A DNA stretch of 53,201 nucleotides from an uncultured Lentisphaerota bacterium. GTDB lineage: Bacteria > Verrucomicrobiota > Kiritimatiellia > CAIQIC01. The DNA lies in assembly GCA_903889245.1 (NCBI GenBank), contig CAISWQ010000071.1, positions 1 to 53,201 of the forward strand, written 5' to 3'. Below the pieces are notes generated by a model. The model had not been told where the DNA came from. It did not search any database and worked only from the letters and a program-made list of their open reading frames with translations. Made by a program: the position numbers and the translations under genes. Below, piece by piece: positions 24,453-33,692 of this stretch (within the stretch, counting starts at the first letter, position 1; each line of letters starts with the position of its first letter).

Positions 24453-27400
24453 ATGGGCTTGCGAGGGCGCTTGATGATCTTGGTACTGCTGGCGATTCTG
24501 CCGGCGCTGGCGATCATCCTCTATTCCACGGCCAATGAACGGCACATTCACACCGAATTGATTCAGCAGGATGCGCTGACCTGCGCCAAGGTGGCGGCTA
24601 CACATCTCGGTCAGGATGTCGAGGGCATCCGGCAGGTGTTGCTGGCGGTGGCCACCTTGCCGGAAGCACATGGCGACAACCTGGCCGCCTGTAATCTGAT
24701 GCTGACCAATCTGCTCGCCCAATACCCCTATTACGGCAATATCGGTCTGGTCAATGCCGAGGGACTCCATCTGGCCAGCGCGCTGCCTTTTTCCCCCGGC
24801 TTGAGCGCGGCCGATCGAAGCTGGTTCCAGCAACTACAGGGCACCCGGGCTTTCGCCGCGGGCGATTTCCAAATCGGCCGCATCACCAGGAAAGCGACGC
24901 TCAACTTCGGTTATCCACTCAAGGATCCGTCGGGCGCGGTGATCCGCGCGCTCTACATCGCGCTCGACTTGCGCTGGCTCAACCGGCAACTGGCAACGGA
25001 GAGCCTGCCGCCGGGGGCGGTCCTCACCGTTTTTGACCGCCACGGCACCGTGCTGGCTCGGAGCGCCGACGCGGACCAGTGGATCGGTAAAAATTTTCCT
25101 GATGCTCCGTTGATCCAGCGCGCGAAGAGCCAGCCGAGCGGCACGGAGGAACTGGAAGGCCTGGATGGCGTCGCGCGCATCTATGCCTTTGCCGCGGTGG
25201 GCGGCACAACCAAGGCCTTCTACGTGGCGGTGGGCATTCCGCGCGCGATCGCCATGGCGCACGTGCAGAACCGGCTCCGGGTGGATGTGAGCGTGTTGCT
25301 CTGCGCCACCTTGCTGGCCATGGCGGCGGCGTGGCTGGGCGGGCGGGTTTTTGTGATCCAACCCGTGACTAGGTTGATTCAGGCCACCGACCAGTTGACC
25401 CAAGGTGCTCGAAACACCCGTGTGGCTACAGCGGGTTTGAGTACGGAACTGGCGCAACTGGGGCAGGCGTTCAATTTCATGGCCGAGTCGCTTCAGAAAC
25501 AAACCGCGGCACAGGAGCGGGCGGCGGAAAAACTGCGGGCCAGCGAGGCCATGCTCAACGAAACCGGCCGGATGGCCAAGATCGGCGGCTGGGCTATTGA
25601 TCTGGAAAAGGGCACGCTGACGTGGACGCGGGAGGTCTATGCCATCCACGAGGTGGCGGATGATTTCCGACCGACGGTTGAGGCCGCCATCAACTTCTAT
25701 GCGCCAGAGTCGCGTCCCATCATCCAGCAAGCGGTGGAACGGGCCCTCCAGTCTGGTGAACCGTTTGATGTCGAGTTGGAGGTGATCACGGCGCAAAACC
25801 ACCGCATCTGGGTGCAGGCGATCGGCCATGCGCTGCTCGTCGGCGGCCAGGCCAAGACCATCACGGGGACCATCCAGAACATCACCGAGCGCAAGCGGGC
25901 CGAAGCCGAGCACGACGCGTTGGCCCAGCAACGGCAACTCGCGCTGGATGCGGCGCGCCTGGGTTGGTGGCACTACGACCCCATCACCAAAATCGCGACA
26001 TGGGATGACCGCTACAAGGAAATCTTCGGCGTCACCGGCCACCAGCAGCCCAACGAGGAAATCCTCGCCCGGATGCATCCCGATGATCTGCCGGGCGTGT
26101 GGGCGAAAGTCGAGGCCGCGCTGAACCCCGTGGATCCCAAAACCTATGCGGCGGAATATCGGATGAGGCTACCCGGCGATATCATCCGTTGGGTTCAAGC
26201 CTATGGCTTGGCCCTCTTTGCAGGGGAAGGCGCGCAGCGCAGCGCCGTCAGTTTTGTCGGCACCGTCGAGGACATCACCGAGCGCAAACGCCAGCAGGCC
26301 ATCAACGCCGCGCGTTTGCACCTGTTGCAGTTTGCCGCGCAGCATTCCCTGGATGAGTTACTTGAGGCCACCTTGAATGAGGCCGAGCGCCTGACCGGCA
26401 GCCTGATCGGTTTCTATCATTTTGTGGACGACGATCAGATCGCGCTCACGCTCCAGAACTGGTCCACGCGCACCAAGGCCACCTTCTGCAAGGCGGGAGG
26501 CAAGGGCGCGCACTATGCCATAGACCAGGCTGGCGTCTGGGTGGATTGCGTCCACCAGCGCAAGCCGGTCATCCATAACGACTATGCGACCCTGCCGCAC
26601 CGGAAGGGCCTGCCGGAAGGCCATGCCCCCGTGCTCCGTGAACTGGTGGTGCCGGTCATGCGTGGCGAAAAAATCATGGCTATTTTGGGCGTCGGGAACA
26701 AACCCGGTGACTATGACGAGAAAGACGTGGAGACCGTGGCGCTCCTGGCCGACCTGGCGTGGGAGATTGCCGAGCGCAAACGGGCCGAGGAGGAACTCCA
26801 CCGCCTCAATATCGAACTGGAGCAACGGGTTCAGGAACGCACCGCGCAACTGGAGGCGGCCAACAAGGAGTTGGAGGCCTTCAGCTATTCCGTCTCGCAC
26901 GACCTGCGTGCCCCCCTGCGTGCCGTGGATGGGTTCAGCCATGCGCTGGCCCAGGACTATGGCGACAAACTGGAGGCCGAGGGGCAGGACTTCCTGAAAC
27001 GCATCCGGACGGCCGCCAAACGGATGGGCATGTTGATTGACGACATGCTGATGCTCTCCCGGGTCAACCGGGCCACCCTGCGGAAGCAGACCGTGGATAT
27101 CAGCGCCCTGGCGCAAACTGTCCTGACCGAACTCCAGGACGTTGATCCGCAACGACGGATGGACCTACAGGTGGCCGCAAACCTGCGGGCACAGGCTGAT
27201 CCCAACCTTGTGCGCATCGTGTTCGAGAACCTGCTGGGCAACGCCTGGAAATTCACCTCCAAGACGCCGCAGGCTCGGATCGAGGTCGGGCAGGCGGCGA
27301 GTGGCGAAGGAGGCCCCCTCGCCCCTCGACACTCGTCTTTCGTCACCTTCTTCGTCCGCGATAATGGCGCGGGCTTCGACATGGCCTATGTGGACAAACT

Positions 27401-27581
27401 GTTTGGCGCCTTTCAGCGCCTCCATAGGTCGGAGGACTTCCCCGGCACCGGCATCGGCTTGGCGACCGTGGCGCGTATCATCCACCGTCACGGCGGCGAA
27501 GTCCGGGCCGAGGGCGCGGTGGACCAAGGGGCCACCTTTTATTTCTCCCTGGAACAGACCGACAAGGGAGGAAAGGAGTGA
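24453..27581 (+). CDS. Membrane sensor histidine kinase (Cache-HAMP-PAS-PAS-GAF-HisKA-HATPase)
   Basis: A 1042-residue kinase. TM helix 1 (about 7-25) and TM2 (about 278-300) flank a periplasmic double-Cache-like sensor. HAMP follows, then two PAS domains (about 365-485, 490-615), each ending in ITERK-type coiled coils, a GAF domain (about 625-770), HisKA with the phospho-acceptor His near 816 (SVSHDLRAPLRAVDG), and HATPase with N box ENLLGNAWKF and G boxes DNGAGFD and GTGIGLA. A 15-residue loop near 955 (SGEGGPLAPRHSSF) is encoded by a word-like DNA repeat. AGGAG precedes the ATG. A response regulator starts 1 bp after its stop. Confidence 0.92.
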   Translation: MGLRGRLMILVLLAILPALAIILYSTANERHIHTELIQQDALTCAKVAATHLGQDVEGIRQVLLAVATLPEAHGDNLAACNLMLTNLLAQYPYYGNIGLVNAEGLHLASALPFSPGLSAADRSWFQQLQGTRAFAAGDFQIGRITRKATLNFGYPLKDPSGAVIRALYIALDLRWLNRQLATESLPPGAVLTVFDRHGTVLARSADADQWIGKNFPDAPLIQRAKSQPSGTEELEGLDGVARIYAFAAVGGTTKAFYVAVGIPRAIAMAHVQNRLRVDVSVLLCATLLAMAAAWLGGRVFVIQPVTRLIQATDQLTQGARNTRVATAGLSTELAQLGQAFNFMAESLQKQTAAQERAAEKLRASEAMLNETGRMAKIGGWAIDLEKGTLTWTREVYAIHEVADDFRPTVEAAINFYAPESRPIIQQAVERALQSGEPFDVELEVITAQNHRIWVQAIGHALLVGGQAKTITGTIQNITERKRAEAEHDALAQQRQLALDAARLGWWHYDPITKIATWDDRYKEIFGVTGHQQPNEEILARMHPDDLPGVWAKVEAALNPVDPKTYAAEYRMRLPGDIIRWVQAYGLALFAGEGAQRSAVSFVGTVEDITERKRQQAINAARLHLLQFAAQHSLDELLEATLNEAERLTGSLIGFYHFVDDDQIALTLQNWSTRTKATFCKAGGKGAHYAIDQAGVWVDCVHQRKPVIHNDYATLPHRKGLPEGHAPVLRELVVPVMRGEKIMAILGVGNKPGDYDEKDVETVALLADLAWEIAERKRAEEELHRLNIELEQRVQERTAQLEAANKELEAFSYSVSHDLRAPLRAVDGFSHALAQDYGDKLEAEGQDFLKRIRTAAKRMGMLIDDMLMLSRVNRATLRKQTVDISALAQTVLTELQDVDPQRRMDLQVAANLRAQADPNLVRIVFENLLGNAWKFTSKTPQARIEVGQAASGEGGPLAPRHSSFVTFFVRDNGAGFDMAYVDKLFGAFQRLHRSEDFPGTGIGLATVARIIHRHGGEVRAEGAVDQGATFYFSLEQTDKGGKE
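27318..27346. repeat. Word-like repeat within the kinase ATPase domain
   Basis: CGCCCCTCGACACTCGTCTTTCGTC is built of TCG-spaced words, similar in style to the repeat inside rsmB. It lies in frame between the N box and G1 box. Confidence 0.55.
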
Positions 27582-27582
27582 C

Positions 27583-28017
27583 ATGAAAAGCAGCTCAAAA
27601 AACATCCTGCTGGTGGAGGATAACCAGGACGACGAACTCTTGACCCTGCGCGGACTGCGGCAGGGAAACATCATCAACAAGATCATTGTGGCCCACGACG
27701 GCCAGGAGGCGCTGGATCATCTGTTTGGCACTGGCGGGCGCGAAAAGGTAGAGCCCACCGTGGTCCTGTTGGATTTGAAACTGCCCAAGGTGGATGGTCT
27801 CGAGGTGCTGCGGCGCATCCGCGCCAACGAGAGCACGCGAAAACTGCCGGTGGTCGTCCTGACCTCTTCCACCCACGAACAGGATATGGTCGAAAGTTAC
27901 AAACTGGGTTGCAACAGCTACGTCCGCAAGCCGGTGGACTTCGACCAGTTCATCGAGGCCGCGCGGCAGTTGAAACTTTACTGGCTGGTGTTGAACGAAA
28001 ATCCTCCCACACCCTAG
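27583..28017 (+). CDS. Rcp1-type single-domain response regulator
   Basis: A 144-residue stand-alone receiver. LLVEDNQDDELLTLRGL carries the acidic pocket, VVLLDLKLPKVDGLEVLRRI the phospho-acceptor Asp, VVVLTSS the Thr/Ser switch, and YVRKPVDF the conserved Lys. The DDELLTLRGLRQGNIINKI style is that of phytochrome-partner receivers. AAAGGAG precedes the ATG. It lies between two kinases with nearly no gaps, so phosphorelay between them is a likely role. Confidence 0.92.
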   Translation: MKSSSKNILLVEDNQDDELLTLRGLRQGNIINKIIVAHDGQEALDHLFGTGGREKVEPTVVLLDLKLPKVDGLEVLRRIRANESTRKLPVVVLTSSTHEQDMVESYKLGCNSYVRKPVDFDQFIEAARQLKLYWLVLNENPPTP

Positions 28018-28028
28018 GCGGGCATACC

Positions 28029-30299
28029 ATGACACCCCATCCCCTGCGCGTCTTGCTGGTGGAAGACAACGTTGACGATGCCGCGTTGTTACTCCGGTTG
28101 TTGAAGGAGGGGCACTATGATCCGGTCTGGGAACGCGTGGACTCGCCGGCCAGCCTGCAGGCCGCCCTGACACGCCAGACGTGGGACATCGTCATCAGCG
28201 ATTTTGCCATGCCCCAGTTCGATGGGCTCACGGCCCTGCAAATCGTGAGAGCCCATGACGCACTCCTGCCCTTTTTGCTGGTCTCCGGCACCGTGGGCGA
28301 AGACATCGCCGTGGGCGCGATGCGGGCCGGCGCCAACGACTATGTGATGAAGGACAAACCCACGCGCCTGCTGCCCGCCATCGCGCGCGAGTTGCATGAG
28401 GCCGCCGCACATCGCAAGCAGCAGGCCGCCCAGCAGGCGCTGGCGGAAAGCGAGGAGCGCTTCCGCAGTTTCATGCGGCACTTTCCCGGCCTGGCCTATG
28501 TGAAGGACGCGGCCGGCCGCGCGCTCTTTGTCAACAAGGGGTTCGCCACCTACCTCGGCATGGACCCGGCCACGCTGCTCGGCAAGACGAACCATGACCT
28601 GTTCCCCGCGGATTTTGCCGACAAGCTGACGCGGGATGACCAGCAGGTTCTGACCTCCGGCCAGAGCATGGACATCGAGGAACATTTTGCCGGACGCACG
28701 TGGAGCACCTACAAGTTTCCCATCGGGCCGGATGGGGGCACCAAGTTGCTGGCTGGCTTCACCCTGGACATCAGCGCCCACAAGCAGGCCGAGGGGGCCA
28801 TCCGCGAAGGCGCGCGCCGCTGGCAGAATACGTTCGACGCTGTCCACGACGCCATCCTGATCCTGGACACGGAGCAACACATTTTGCAAGGCAACCGCGC
28901 CGCGGAAGTCCTGCTCGGCAAAACCGCCACTGACATGCTCAACCGCCCGTGCTGGGAAGTCATTCATGACCGCCTCGAACCACCCGGCGAATGTCCCGTC
29001 CAAAAAATGCGCACGAGCATGCGCCACGAGTCCGTGGAAATGGAGTTCGCCTCCAAATACTGGGTGGTGGAAGCCGACCCCATCCTGGATGAACACGGAA
29101 AACTGGCGGGGGTGGTGCATACGATCCGCGACATGACCGAGTACAAGCAACTACAGACCCAACTGGCGCAGGCCCAGAAAATGGAAAGCATCGGGCAGCT
29201 CGCCGGCGGCGTGGCCCACGACTTCAACAACCTGCTGCAAGCCCTTATGGGTTATGCCGAACTCCTTCTGGGCCAGACCCCGGCCAGCGATGAGCGGCAT
29301 GCCGACTTGCTGGAGATCCACAAGACCGGCCAGCGCGCCGCCGACCTGACGCGTCAACTGCTGGCCTTTGCGCGCAAGCAAACCGTCGCGCCCAAGGTGC
29401 TCGACTTGAATGAGTCCATCGAGGGCCTGCTGAAGATGCTGCGCCGCCTGATCGGCGAACATATCGAACTGGTATGGACGCCGGGCTCCAAGCTCTGGCC
29501 CATCTGGATGGACCCCGCCCAACTCGATCAAATTCTCGCCAACCTGCTGGTCAACGCCCGCGATGCCATCACTGGCCAGGGCCGCATCACCCTGGCCACG
29601 GATATTCAGACCATGGATGCCGACGCCTGCAGCCGCTTTGTGGAAGCCACCCCCGGCGATTATGTCTTGTTGAGCGTGTTCGATACCGGCTGCGGCATGA
29701 CCCCGGAAATCCAGGCGCGCATTTTCGAACCGTTCTTCACCACCAAGGGAGTGGGCCAGGGAACCGGCCTGGGCCTCGCCACTGTCTATGGCATCATCAA
29801 GCAAAACCACGGCTTCATCACCGTCCAGAGCGCGCCGGGCAAGGGCACGGCCTTCCACCTCTTCCTGCCGCGGCACACGGGCGCCGCCGAGCCGATCGGG
29901 CAGCGTATAACCGCGCTGCCGCAGGGCCGGGGAGAAACCATCTTGCTGGTCGAGGACGAGGTGGCGATTCTGAAATTGAGCCGGCGCCTGTTGGAACGTT
30001 TGGGCTATACGGTCCTGATGGCCCCGACCCCGCGCGCAGCCCTGGCGCTGGCCGAACGCCCCTCCAGTGCCCTCCACCTGCTGGTGACCGATGTGGTCAT
30101 GCCGGAGATCTCCGGCCGCGAACTTTCCCAACGCCTGCACACCCGTCATCCCGCGCTCAAGACGCTGTTCATGTCCGGTTACACCGCCGACATCATCGCC
30201 CGGCAGGGTGTGCTGGAAGCCGGCGTGAACTTTATCCAGAAACCGTTCACCACCGAAGACCTCGCCCGCAAGGTGCGCCAGGTCCTGGACGCCCCCTGA
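28029..30299 (+). CDS. Hybrid histidine kinase: receiver-PAS-PAS-HisKA-HATPase-receiver
   Basis: A 756-residue soluble kinase with no membrane segment. An N-terminal receiver ([32 protein letters not shown]) is followed by two PAS domains (about 145-260 and 265-380), HisKA with its His near 397 ([17 protein letters not shown]), HATPase ([18 protein letters not shown]), and a C-terminal receiver ([42 protein letters not shown]). Two receivers bracketing a kinase suggest signal entry through the first and output control through the last. ATG 28029 starts exactly at the first receiver, 11 bp after the preceding gene. Confidence 0.92.
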   Translation: MTPHPLRVLLVEDNVDDAALLLRLLKEGHYDPVWERVDSPASLQAALTRQTWDIVISDFAMPQFDGLTALQIVRAHDALLPFLLVSGTVGEDIAVGAMRAGANDYVMKDKPTRLLPAIARELHEAAAHRKQQAAQQALAESEERFRSFMRHFPGLAYVKDAAGRALFVNKGFATYLGMDPATLLGKTNHDLFPADFADKLTRDDQQVLTSGQSMDIEEHFAGRTWSTYKFPIGPDGGTKLLAGFTLDISAHKQAEGAIREGARRWQNTFDAVHDAILILDTEQHILQGNRAAEVLLGKTATDMLNRPCWEVIHDRLEPPGECPVQKMRTSMRHESVEMEFASKYWVVEADPILDEHGKLAGVVHTIRDMTEYKQLQTQLAQAQKMESIGQLAGGVAHDFNNLLQALMGYAELLLGQTPASDERHADLLEIHKTGQRAADLTRQLLAFARKQTVAPKVLDLNESIEGLLKMLRRLIGEHIELVWTPGSKLWPIWMDPAQLDQILANLLVNARDAITGQGRITLATDIQTMDADACSRFVEATPGDYVLLSVFDTGCGMTPEIQARIFEPFFTTKGVGQGTGLGLATVYGIIKQNHGFITVQSAPGKGTAFHLFLPRHTGAAEPIGQRITALPQGRGETILLVEDEVAILKLSRRLLERLGYTVLMAPTPRAALALAERPSSALHLLVTDVVMPEISGRELSQRLHTRHPALKTLFMSGYTADIIARQGVLEAGVNFIQKPFTTEDLARKVRQVLDAP

Positions 30300-30380
30300 C
30301 GTTCCAAAGCCTGGAAAAAACGTGGAGAACTTTTCCAATCCCTGGAAAAACCGCGCTGGCCGTTTCCCATCCCTGGAAAA
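30300..30380. repeat. Palindrome array D (3 units)
   Basis: Units start at 30300, 30331 and 30362, exactly 31 bp apart. The array starts at the stop codon of the hybrid kinase. A TCTGCCTTCTGC word run (about 30395-30410) follows. Confidence 0.9.
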
Positions 30381-30485
30381 TCGCCGGCCACCCCTCTTTC
30401 TGCCTTCTGCGTGCAGCAACCATGGGAAACATGCTAAGCTGTCCGCGGTTCGGAGCGTGGTCCTCCGACCGGGAAAGGAACAAAC

Positions 30486-30839
30486 ATGAAAATGATCCTT
30501 GGCTTGTTGGTGCTCATGCTGGCGGTCGTCGGCTGCGGCGGCGGCGACTCCGGCCCGGGTGTGGATGTGACGGGCACCTGGCGCGCGACCGCCAGCGATG
30601 GCAGCGTTTCCGTGATGGTGCTGCGGCAGGACGCCAACGGCGTCGTTACGGGCACGGTGGATGGCATCCCGGTGACCGGCAGCGTGGATGGCAGCAGCCT
30701 CTCGCTGGGCGCCACACCCGCGCCCTCCACGACCCTGACTATTGCAGGCGGCGTGGACGGCAACTCCATGAGCGGCACCTACGAGGTGCGTAGCCTGGTC
30801 GCCAATCAAAGCGGCACCTTCACCGCCACCCGGCAATAA
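30486..30839 (+). CDS. Small lipoprotein, beta-rich
   Basis: A 117-residue protein with signal peptide MKMILGLLVLMLAVVGC (lipobox AVVGC) and a Gly-rich linker. The mature domain has repeated short strands (VDVTGTWRATASDGSVSVMVL, VVTGTVDGIPVTGSVDG, SMSGTYEVRSLVANQSGTF), the pattern of small lipocalin-like or beta-barrel lipoproteins that report T-G-x-W and S-G-x-Y motifs. A -10-like TAAGCT lies at 30435-30440, with an AAAGGA Shine-Dalgarno before the ATG. Function unknown. Confidence 0.82.
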   Translation: MKMILGLLVLMLAVVGCGGGDSGPGVDVTGTWRATASDGSVSVMVLRQDANGVVTGTVDGIPVTGSVDGSSLSLGATPAPSTTLTIAGGVDGNSMSGTYEVRSLVANQSGTFTATRQ

Positions 30840-30945
30840 GATCGCTCTGACGTGGAAGACAACCACGCAGGCGCGTAGCGGTTGCTGCGCGCCCGCCCCT
30901 CTTCCCCGTTCAGCCCCTCTGCCAGCCTGCCTCCAATAAGACCCT

Positions 30946-31012
30946 TGGGAAAGCACTCTGCTTTCTGCTCTCTGCTTTTTGCCTTTCTGCTTTCTGTTTT
31001 CCTCGCGCTTCC
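30946..31012. repeat. TCTGCTTTCTGC pyrimidine word repeat before the MBL hydrolase
   Basis: About eight imperfect copies of a TTTCTGC word on the plus strand, immediately upstream of the leaderless promoter at 31032. A related tract occurs at 33536-33580. Confidence 0.7.
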
Positions 31013-31031
31013 CCTGCGCGCGGATTCCGGT

Positions 31032-31037
31032 TAAGTT
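31032..31037 (+). promoter_or_regulatory. -10 box of the MBL hydrolase gene (leaderless type)
   Basis: TAAGTT (31032-31037), CCCGCCC, ATG at 31045. The -35 region (TTCCCC at 31009) is weak. Confidence 0.4.
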
Positions 31038-31044
31038 CCCGCCC

Positions 31045-32430
31045 ATGCGCATTCAATTTCTCGGCGGCGTGGAGACGGTGACCGGCTCGCAGCATCTGCT
31101 GGAGGCGGGCGGCCATCGCGTCCTGCGCGACTACGGTCTGTTCCAAGGCCGCCGCGACGAGGCGCGCGCCATCAATACGCAGATGCGCTGCCCGCCCGCC
31201 ACGCTCGACGCAGTCGTGCTCTCCCACGCGCACATTGACCACTGCGGCAACCTGCCCTCGCTCGCGCGCGCCGGCTACACCGGCCCCATCCACACGACCA
31301 CCGCGACGGTCGAGCTGGCCGCCGTGATGCTGCGCGACGCCGCGCGCATCCAGGAACAGGACGCGGCCTACCTCAACCAGAAGACCAACCGCCGCGGCCT
31401 GCCCGCGGTCGAACCGCTCTACACCAGCGCCGACGCCGAGGCCGCCATCCAGCTTTTCCGCGGCCACCGTTACGGCGATGCGCTGGAGGCCGCGCCCGGT
31501 ATCCGTGTGCATTTTCAGGACGCGGGCCACATCCTCGGCGCGGCGGTCAACGTGTTCGAGTTGACCGAGGGTGGCCGGACGGCGCGCGTCGGCTTCGCGC
31601 TTGACCTCGGCCGCAAGGGGCTGCCGATCATCCGCGACCCGGAGATCATGCGCGACCTCGACCTGCTCGTCATGGAGAGCACCTATGGCGACCGGCTGCA
31701 CGACGACACCGCGCGCGCCGAGGACGCGCTCGGCGCGGCCATCAGCCGCACGCTCGCGCGCGGCGGCAAGGTGCTGATCCCCTCGTTCGCGCTGGAGCGC
31801 GCGCAGGAAATCCTTTATCACCTCGCGAACCTTTTCGCCGCCGGCCGCGTGAAGAAGGTGCCGGTCTATGTGGATAGCCCGATGACCGTGGAGCTGACGC
31901 GCATCTTCGCCCGGCACAGCGACTACTTTGATGCCGAGACCCAGGCGCTGCTGGAGCAGCTTGGCGGCGTCCTGAAGCCCGGCTGGGTCAAGTTCGCCGC
32001 CTCGGTCGAGGAGTCGAAGCAGATCACCGCCAGCGCCGAGCCCTGCATCGTCATTGCGCCGAACGGCATGTGCGAGCACGGCCGCATCCTCCACCACCTC
32101 AAGCACGGCGTTGCCAACCCGGCGAATACGATCCTGATCGTCGGCTTCCAGGCGGCGCACACGCTCGGCCGGCGGCTGGTCGAGGGCGCGCCGCGGGTGA
32201 AAATTTTCGGCGATGAGTTCGCGCGCCGCGCCGAGGTGCTGACGCTCAACGCCTTCAGCGCGCACGCCGACCGCGATGACCTGCTCGCCTACGTCCGGCA
32301 GGCCCGGCCGCGCCGCATCGCGCTGGTCCACGGCGAACCGAAAATGCGCGCCGCGCTGGCCACGACCCTGCGCGCCACGCAAGCCGCACCGGTGCTCGAG
32401 CCCCAAACCGGCGAGGCGGTGGAGCTGTGA
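31045..32430 (+). CDS. MBL-fold beta-CASP hydrolase (putative RNA-processing exonuclease)
   Basis: A 461-residue protein. The metallo-beta-lactamase part has the metal site HAHIDHCGNLP near residue 66, a further ligand His in FQDAGHILG, and VMESTYGDR. The beta-CASP part includes PSFALERAQEILYHL and YVDSPMTVELT; the C-terminus holds the RNA-specificity motif LNAFSAHADRDDL and HGEP. Such proteins (YSH1/CPSF-like) cut or trim RNA. One oddity is LRDYGLFQG where a DCGLFQG-like motif is usual. An in-frame start at 30979 would add residues from the pyrimidine repeat, so ATG 31045 is preferred. Confidence 0.88.
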   Translation: MRIQFLGGVETVTGSQHLLEAGGHRVLRDYGLFQGRRDEARAINTQMRCPPATLDAVVLSHAHIDHCGNLPSLARAGYTGPIHTTTATVELAAVMLRDAARIQEQDAAYLNQKTNRRGLPAVEPLYTSADAEAAIQLFRGHRYGDALEAAPGIRVHFQDAGHILGAAVNVFELTEGGRTARVGFALDLGRKGLPIIRDPEIMRDLDLLVMESTYGDRLHDDTARAEDALGAAISRTLARGGKVLIPSFALERAQEILYHLANLFAAGRVKKVPVYVDSPMTVELTRIFARHSDYFDAETQALLEQLGGVLKPGWVKFAASVEESKQITASAEPCIVIAPNGMCEHGRILHHLKHGVANPANTILIVGFQAAHTLGRRLVEGAPRVKIFGDEFARRAEVLTLNAFSAHADRDDLLAYVRQARPRRIALVHGEPKMRAALATTLRATQAAPVLEPQTGEAVEL

Positions 32431-32490
32431 AGCTGAAACCTGAAAAACGAAAGTCCCGACATTTGAAACATGCAACCTGAAACCAGCCCC
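32431..32490. repeat. CTGAAAC-type word repeat between MBL hydrolase and era
   Basis: The gap is filled by words such as GCTGAAACCTGAAAAACG, TTTGAAACATGCAACCTGAA and CAGCCCCATGCAACC. It contains an ATG (32470) in frame with era, which makes the start of era ambiguous. Confidence 0.65.
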
Positions 32491-33402
32491 ATGCAACCTC
32501 CCGTTCAGACCCGCGCCGGCATGATCGCCATCGTCGGGCGCGCGAACGTCGGCAAGTCCACGCTCATCAACCGCATCCTCGGCGAGAAGGTCAGCATCGT
32601 CAGCCCCGTCGCGCAGACCACGCGCCGGCTGATCCGCGGCATCCTCAACGAGCCGCGCGGCCAGCTCGTCTTCCTCGACACACCCGGCGTCCATGTGGCG
32701 AGCTATGACCTCGGCCACGTCATGAACCGCACCGCCCGCGCCGCCATCGAGGGGGTGGATGTGGTGTTGCTCGTACTTGATGGCTCCACCACCCCGCGCG
32801 CCGAGGACGAGGGCTGGATGCGCCGGCTGCTGTTCGAGGCCACACCCGTCGTGGCGCTCGTGAACAAGTGCGACCAGGGGCCGGACCAGACCGCCGCCTA
32901 CCAGCAGCGCTGGGCGCGCGTCGCGAAGGAAAAAGGCGCCGCGAAGCAGGCCGACTGGCTGCGCGCCTCGGCGGCGACCGGCGAGGGTATCGGCGCGCTG
33001 CTCACCCGGCTGTTCGCCCTCGCGCCCCTCGGCGAGCAGCTCTTCCCGGCGGATATCTTGAGCGATTACCCGCGCAAGCTGGCGGTGGGCGATGTCGTCC
33101 GTGAAAAATATTTTCACGAGCTGCGCGCCGAGCTGCCGCATACGCTCGCGGTGGAAATCGAGAACATCGAGGAAGGCCCGGAGGGCTGGCGGGCCAAGGG
33201 CTCGATCCTCGTGGAGAAACCGTCGCAGAAGCCGATCCTGCTCGGCGCGAAGGGCCGGCTGTTCAAGCGCGTGATCGGCGCAGCGGAAAAAGACTTGGCG
33301 GAGATGTACGGTGTGACGGTGAAGCTGGAACTCTGGATCCGCGTTGAGAAGAACTGGCAGAAGAATTTCTGGGTGCTCAAGCGGCTCGGCTATGTGCCCT
33401 AG
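32491..33402 (+). CDS. era: GTPase Era
   Basis: About 303 residues. Era binds 16S rRNA near its 3' end and supports 30S assembly. The GTPase boxes are GRANVGKST (G1), T-T-R-R as in Era switch I, LDTPGVH (G3), NKCD (G4) and a SAAT-like G5 (LRASAATG). The C-terminal KH domain shows DVVREKYFHELRAELPHTLAVEIE and LGAKGRLFKRVIGAAEKDLAEMYG. ATG 32491 is preferred to 32470 because the seven extra residues would come from the word-like repeat. Length fits the family. Confidence 0.93.
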   Translation: MQPPVQTRAGMIAIVGRANVGKSTLINRILGEKVSIVSPVAQTTRRLIRGILNEPRGQLVFLDTPGVHVASYDLGHVMNRTARAAIEGVDVVLLVLDGSTTPRAEDEGWMRRLLFEATPVVALVNKCDQGPDQTAAYQQRWARVAKEKGAAKQADWLRASAATGEGIGALLTRLFALAPLGEQLFPADILSDYPRKLAVGDVVREKYFHELRAELPHTLAVEIENIEEGPEGWRAKGSILVEKPSQKPILLGAKGRLFKRVIGAAEKDLAEMYGVTVKLELWIRVEKNWQKNFWVLKRLGYVP

Positions 33403-33690
33403 ACCAGCCGTGGCTGGCGCATAGGCGCGGGCGCCCGAAACACGCAGGCGGATAACGGAAAATTTATGATTTGCGATTTATGATTGATGATTTTCGGTAG
33501 GGTTATTTTTCTGGAGGGCGGCGCGTTGCGCCGCCGTTTCCTTTCTGCCCTCTGCTGTCTGCCTTCTGGCCTCTGCCGCACGCCCGGCAATTTTCAGCGC
33601 GGTGGGCCGTTGTTCCCCTGTCTGGAAAACGCGGCTTGCGGCGCAACGGGCGGCTGGTTAGAGTGCCGCCCGCGCTGTGCGTGGGAGAAC
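33403..33690. other. Non-coding region with word repeats and a lipoprotein promoter
   Basis: No gene is visible. It holds a TTTATGATTTGCGATTTATG word run (33464-33498), a TCTGCC-type pyrimidine word run (33536-33580), one poor palindrome unit (33611-33629), and the promoter at 33636-33664. Confidence 0.6.
33636..33664 (+). promoter_or_regulatory. Promoter of the second beta-rich lipoprotein
   Basis: TTGCGG (33636-33641), 17 bp, TAGAGT (33659-33664). The ATG at 33693 follows a GGGAG Shine-Dalgarno. Confidence 0.55.
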
Positions 33691-33692
33691 CT

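Noticed and set aside
29151-33141. Long minus-strand open frames opposite the hybrid kinase, MBL hydrolase and era
   Set aside because: Same shadow effect. The plus-strand genes have clear catalytic motifs and start signals.
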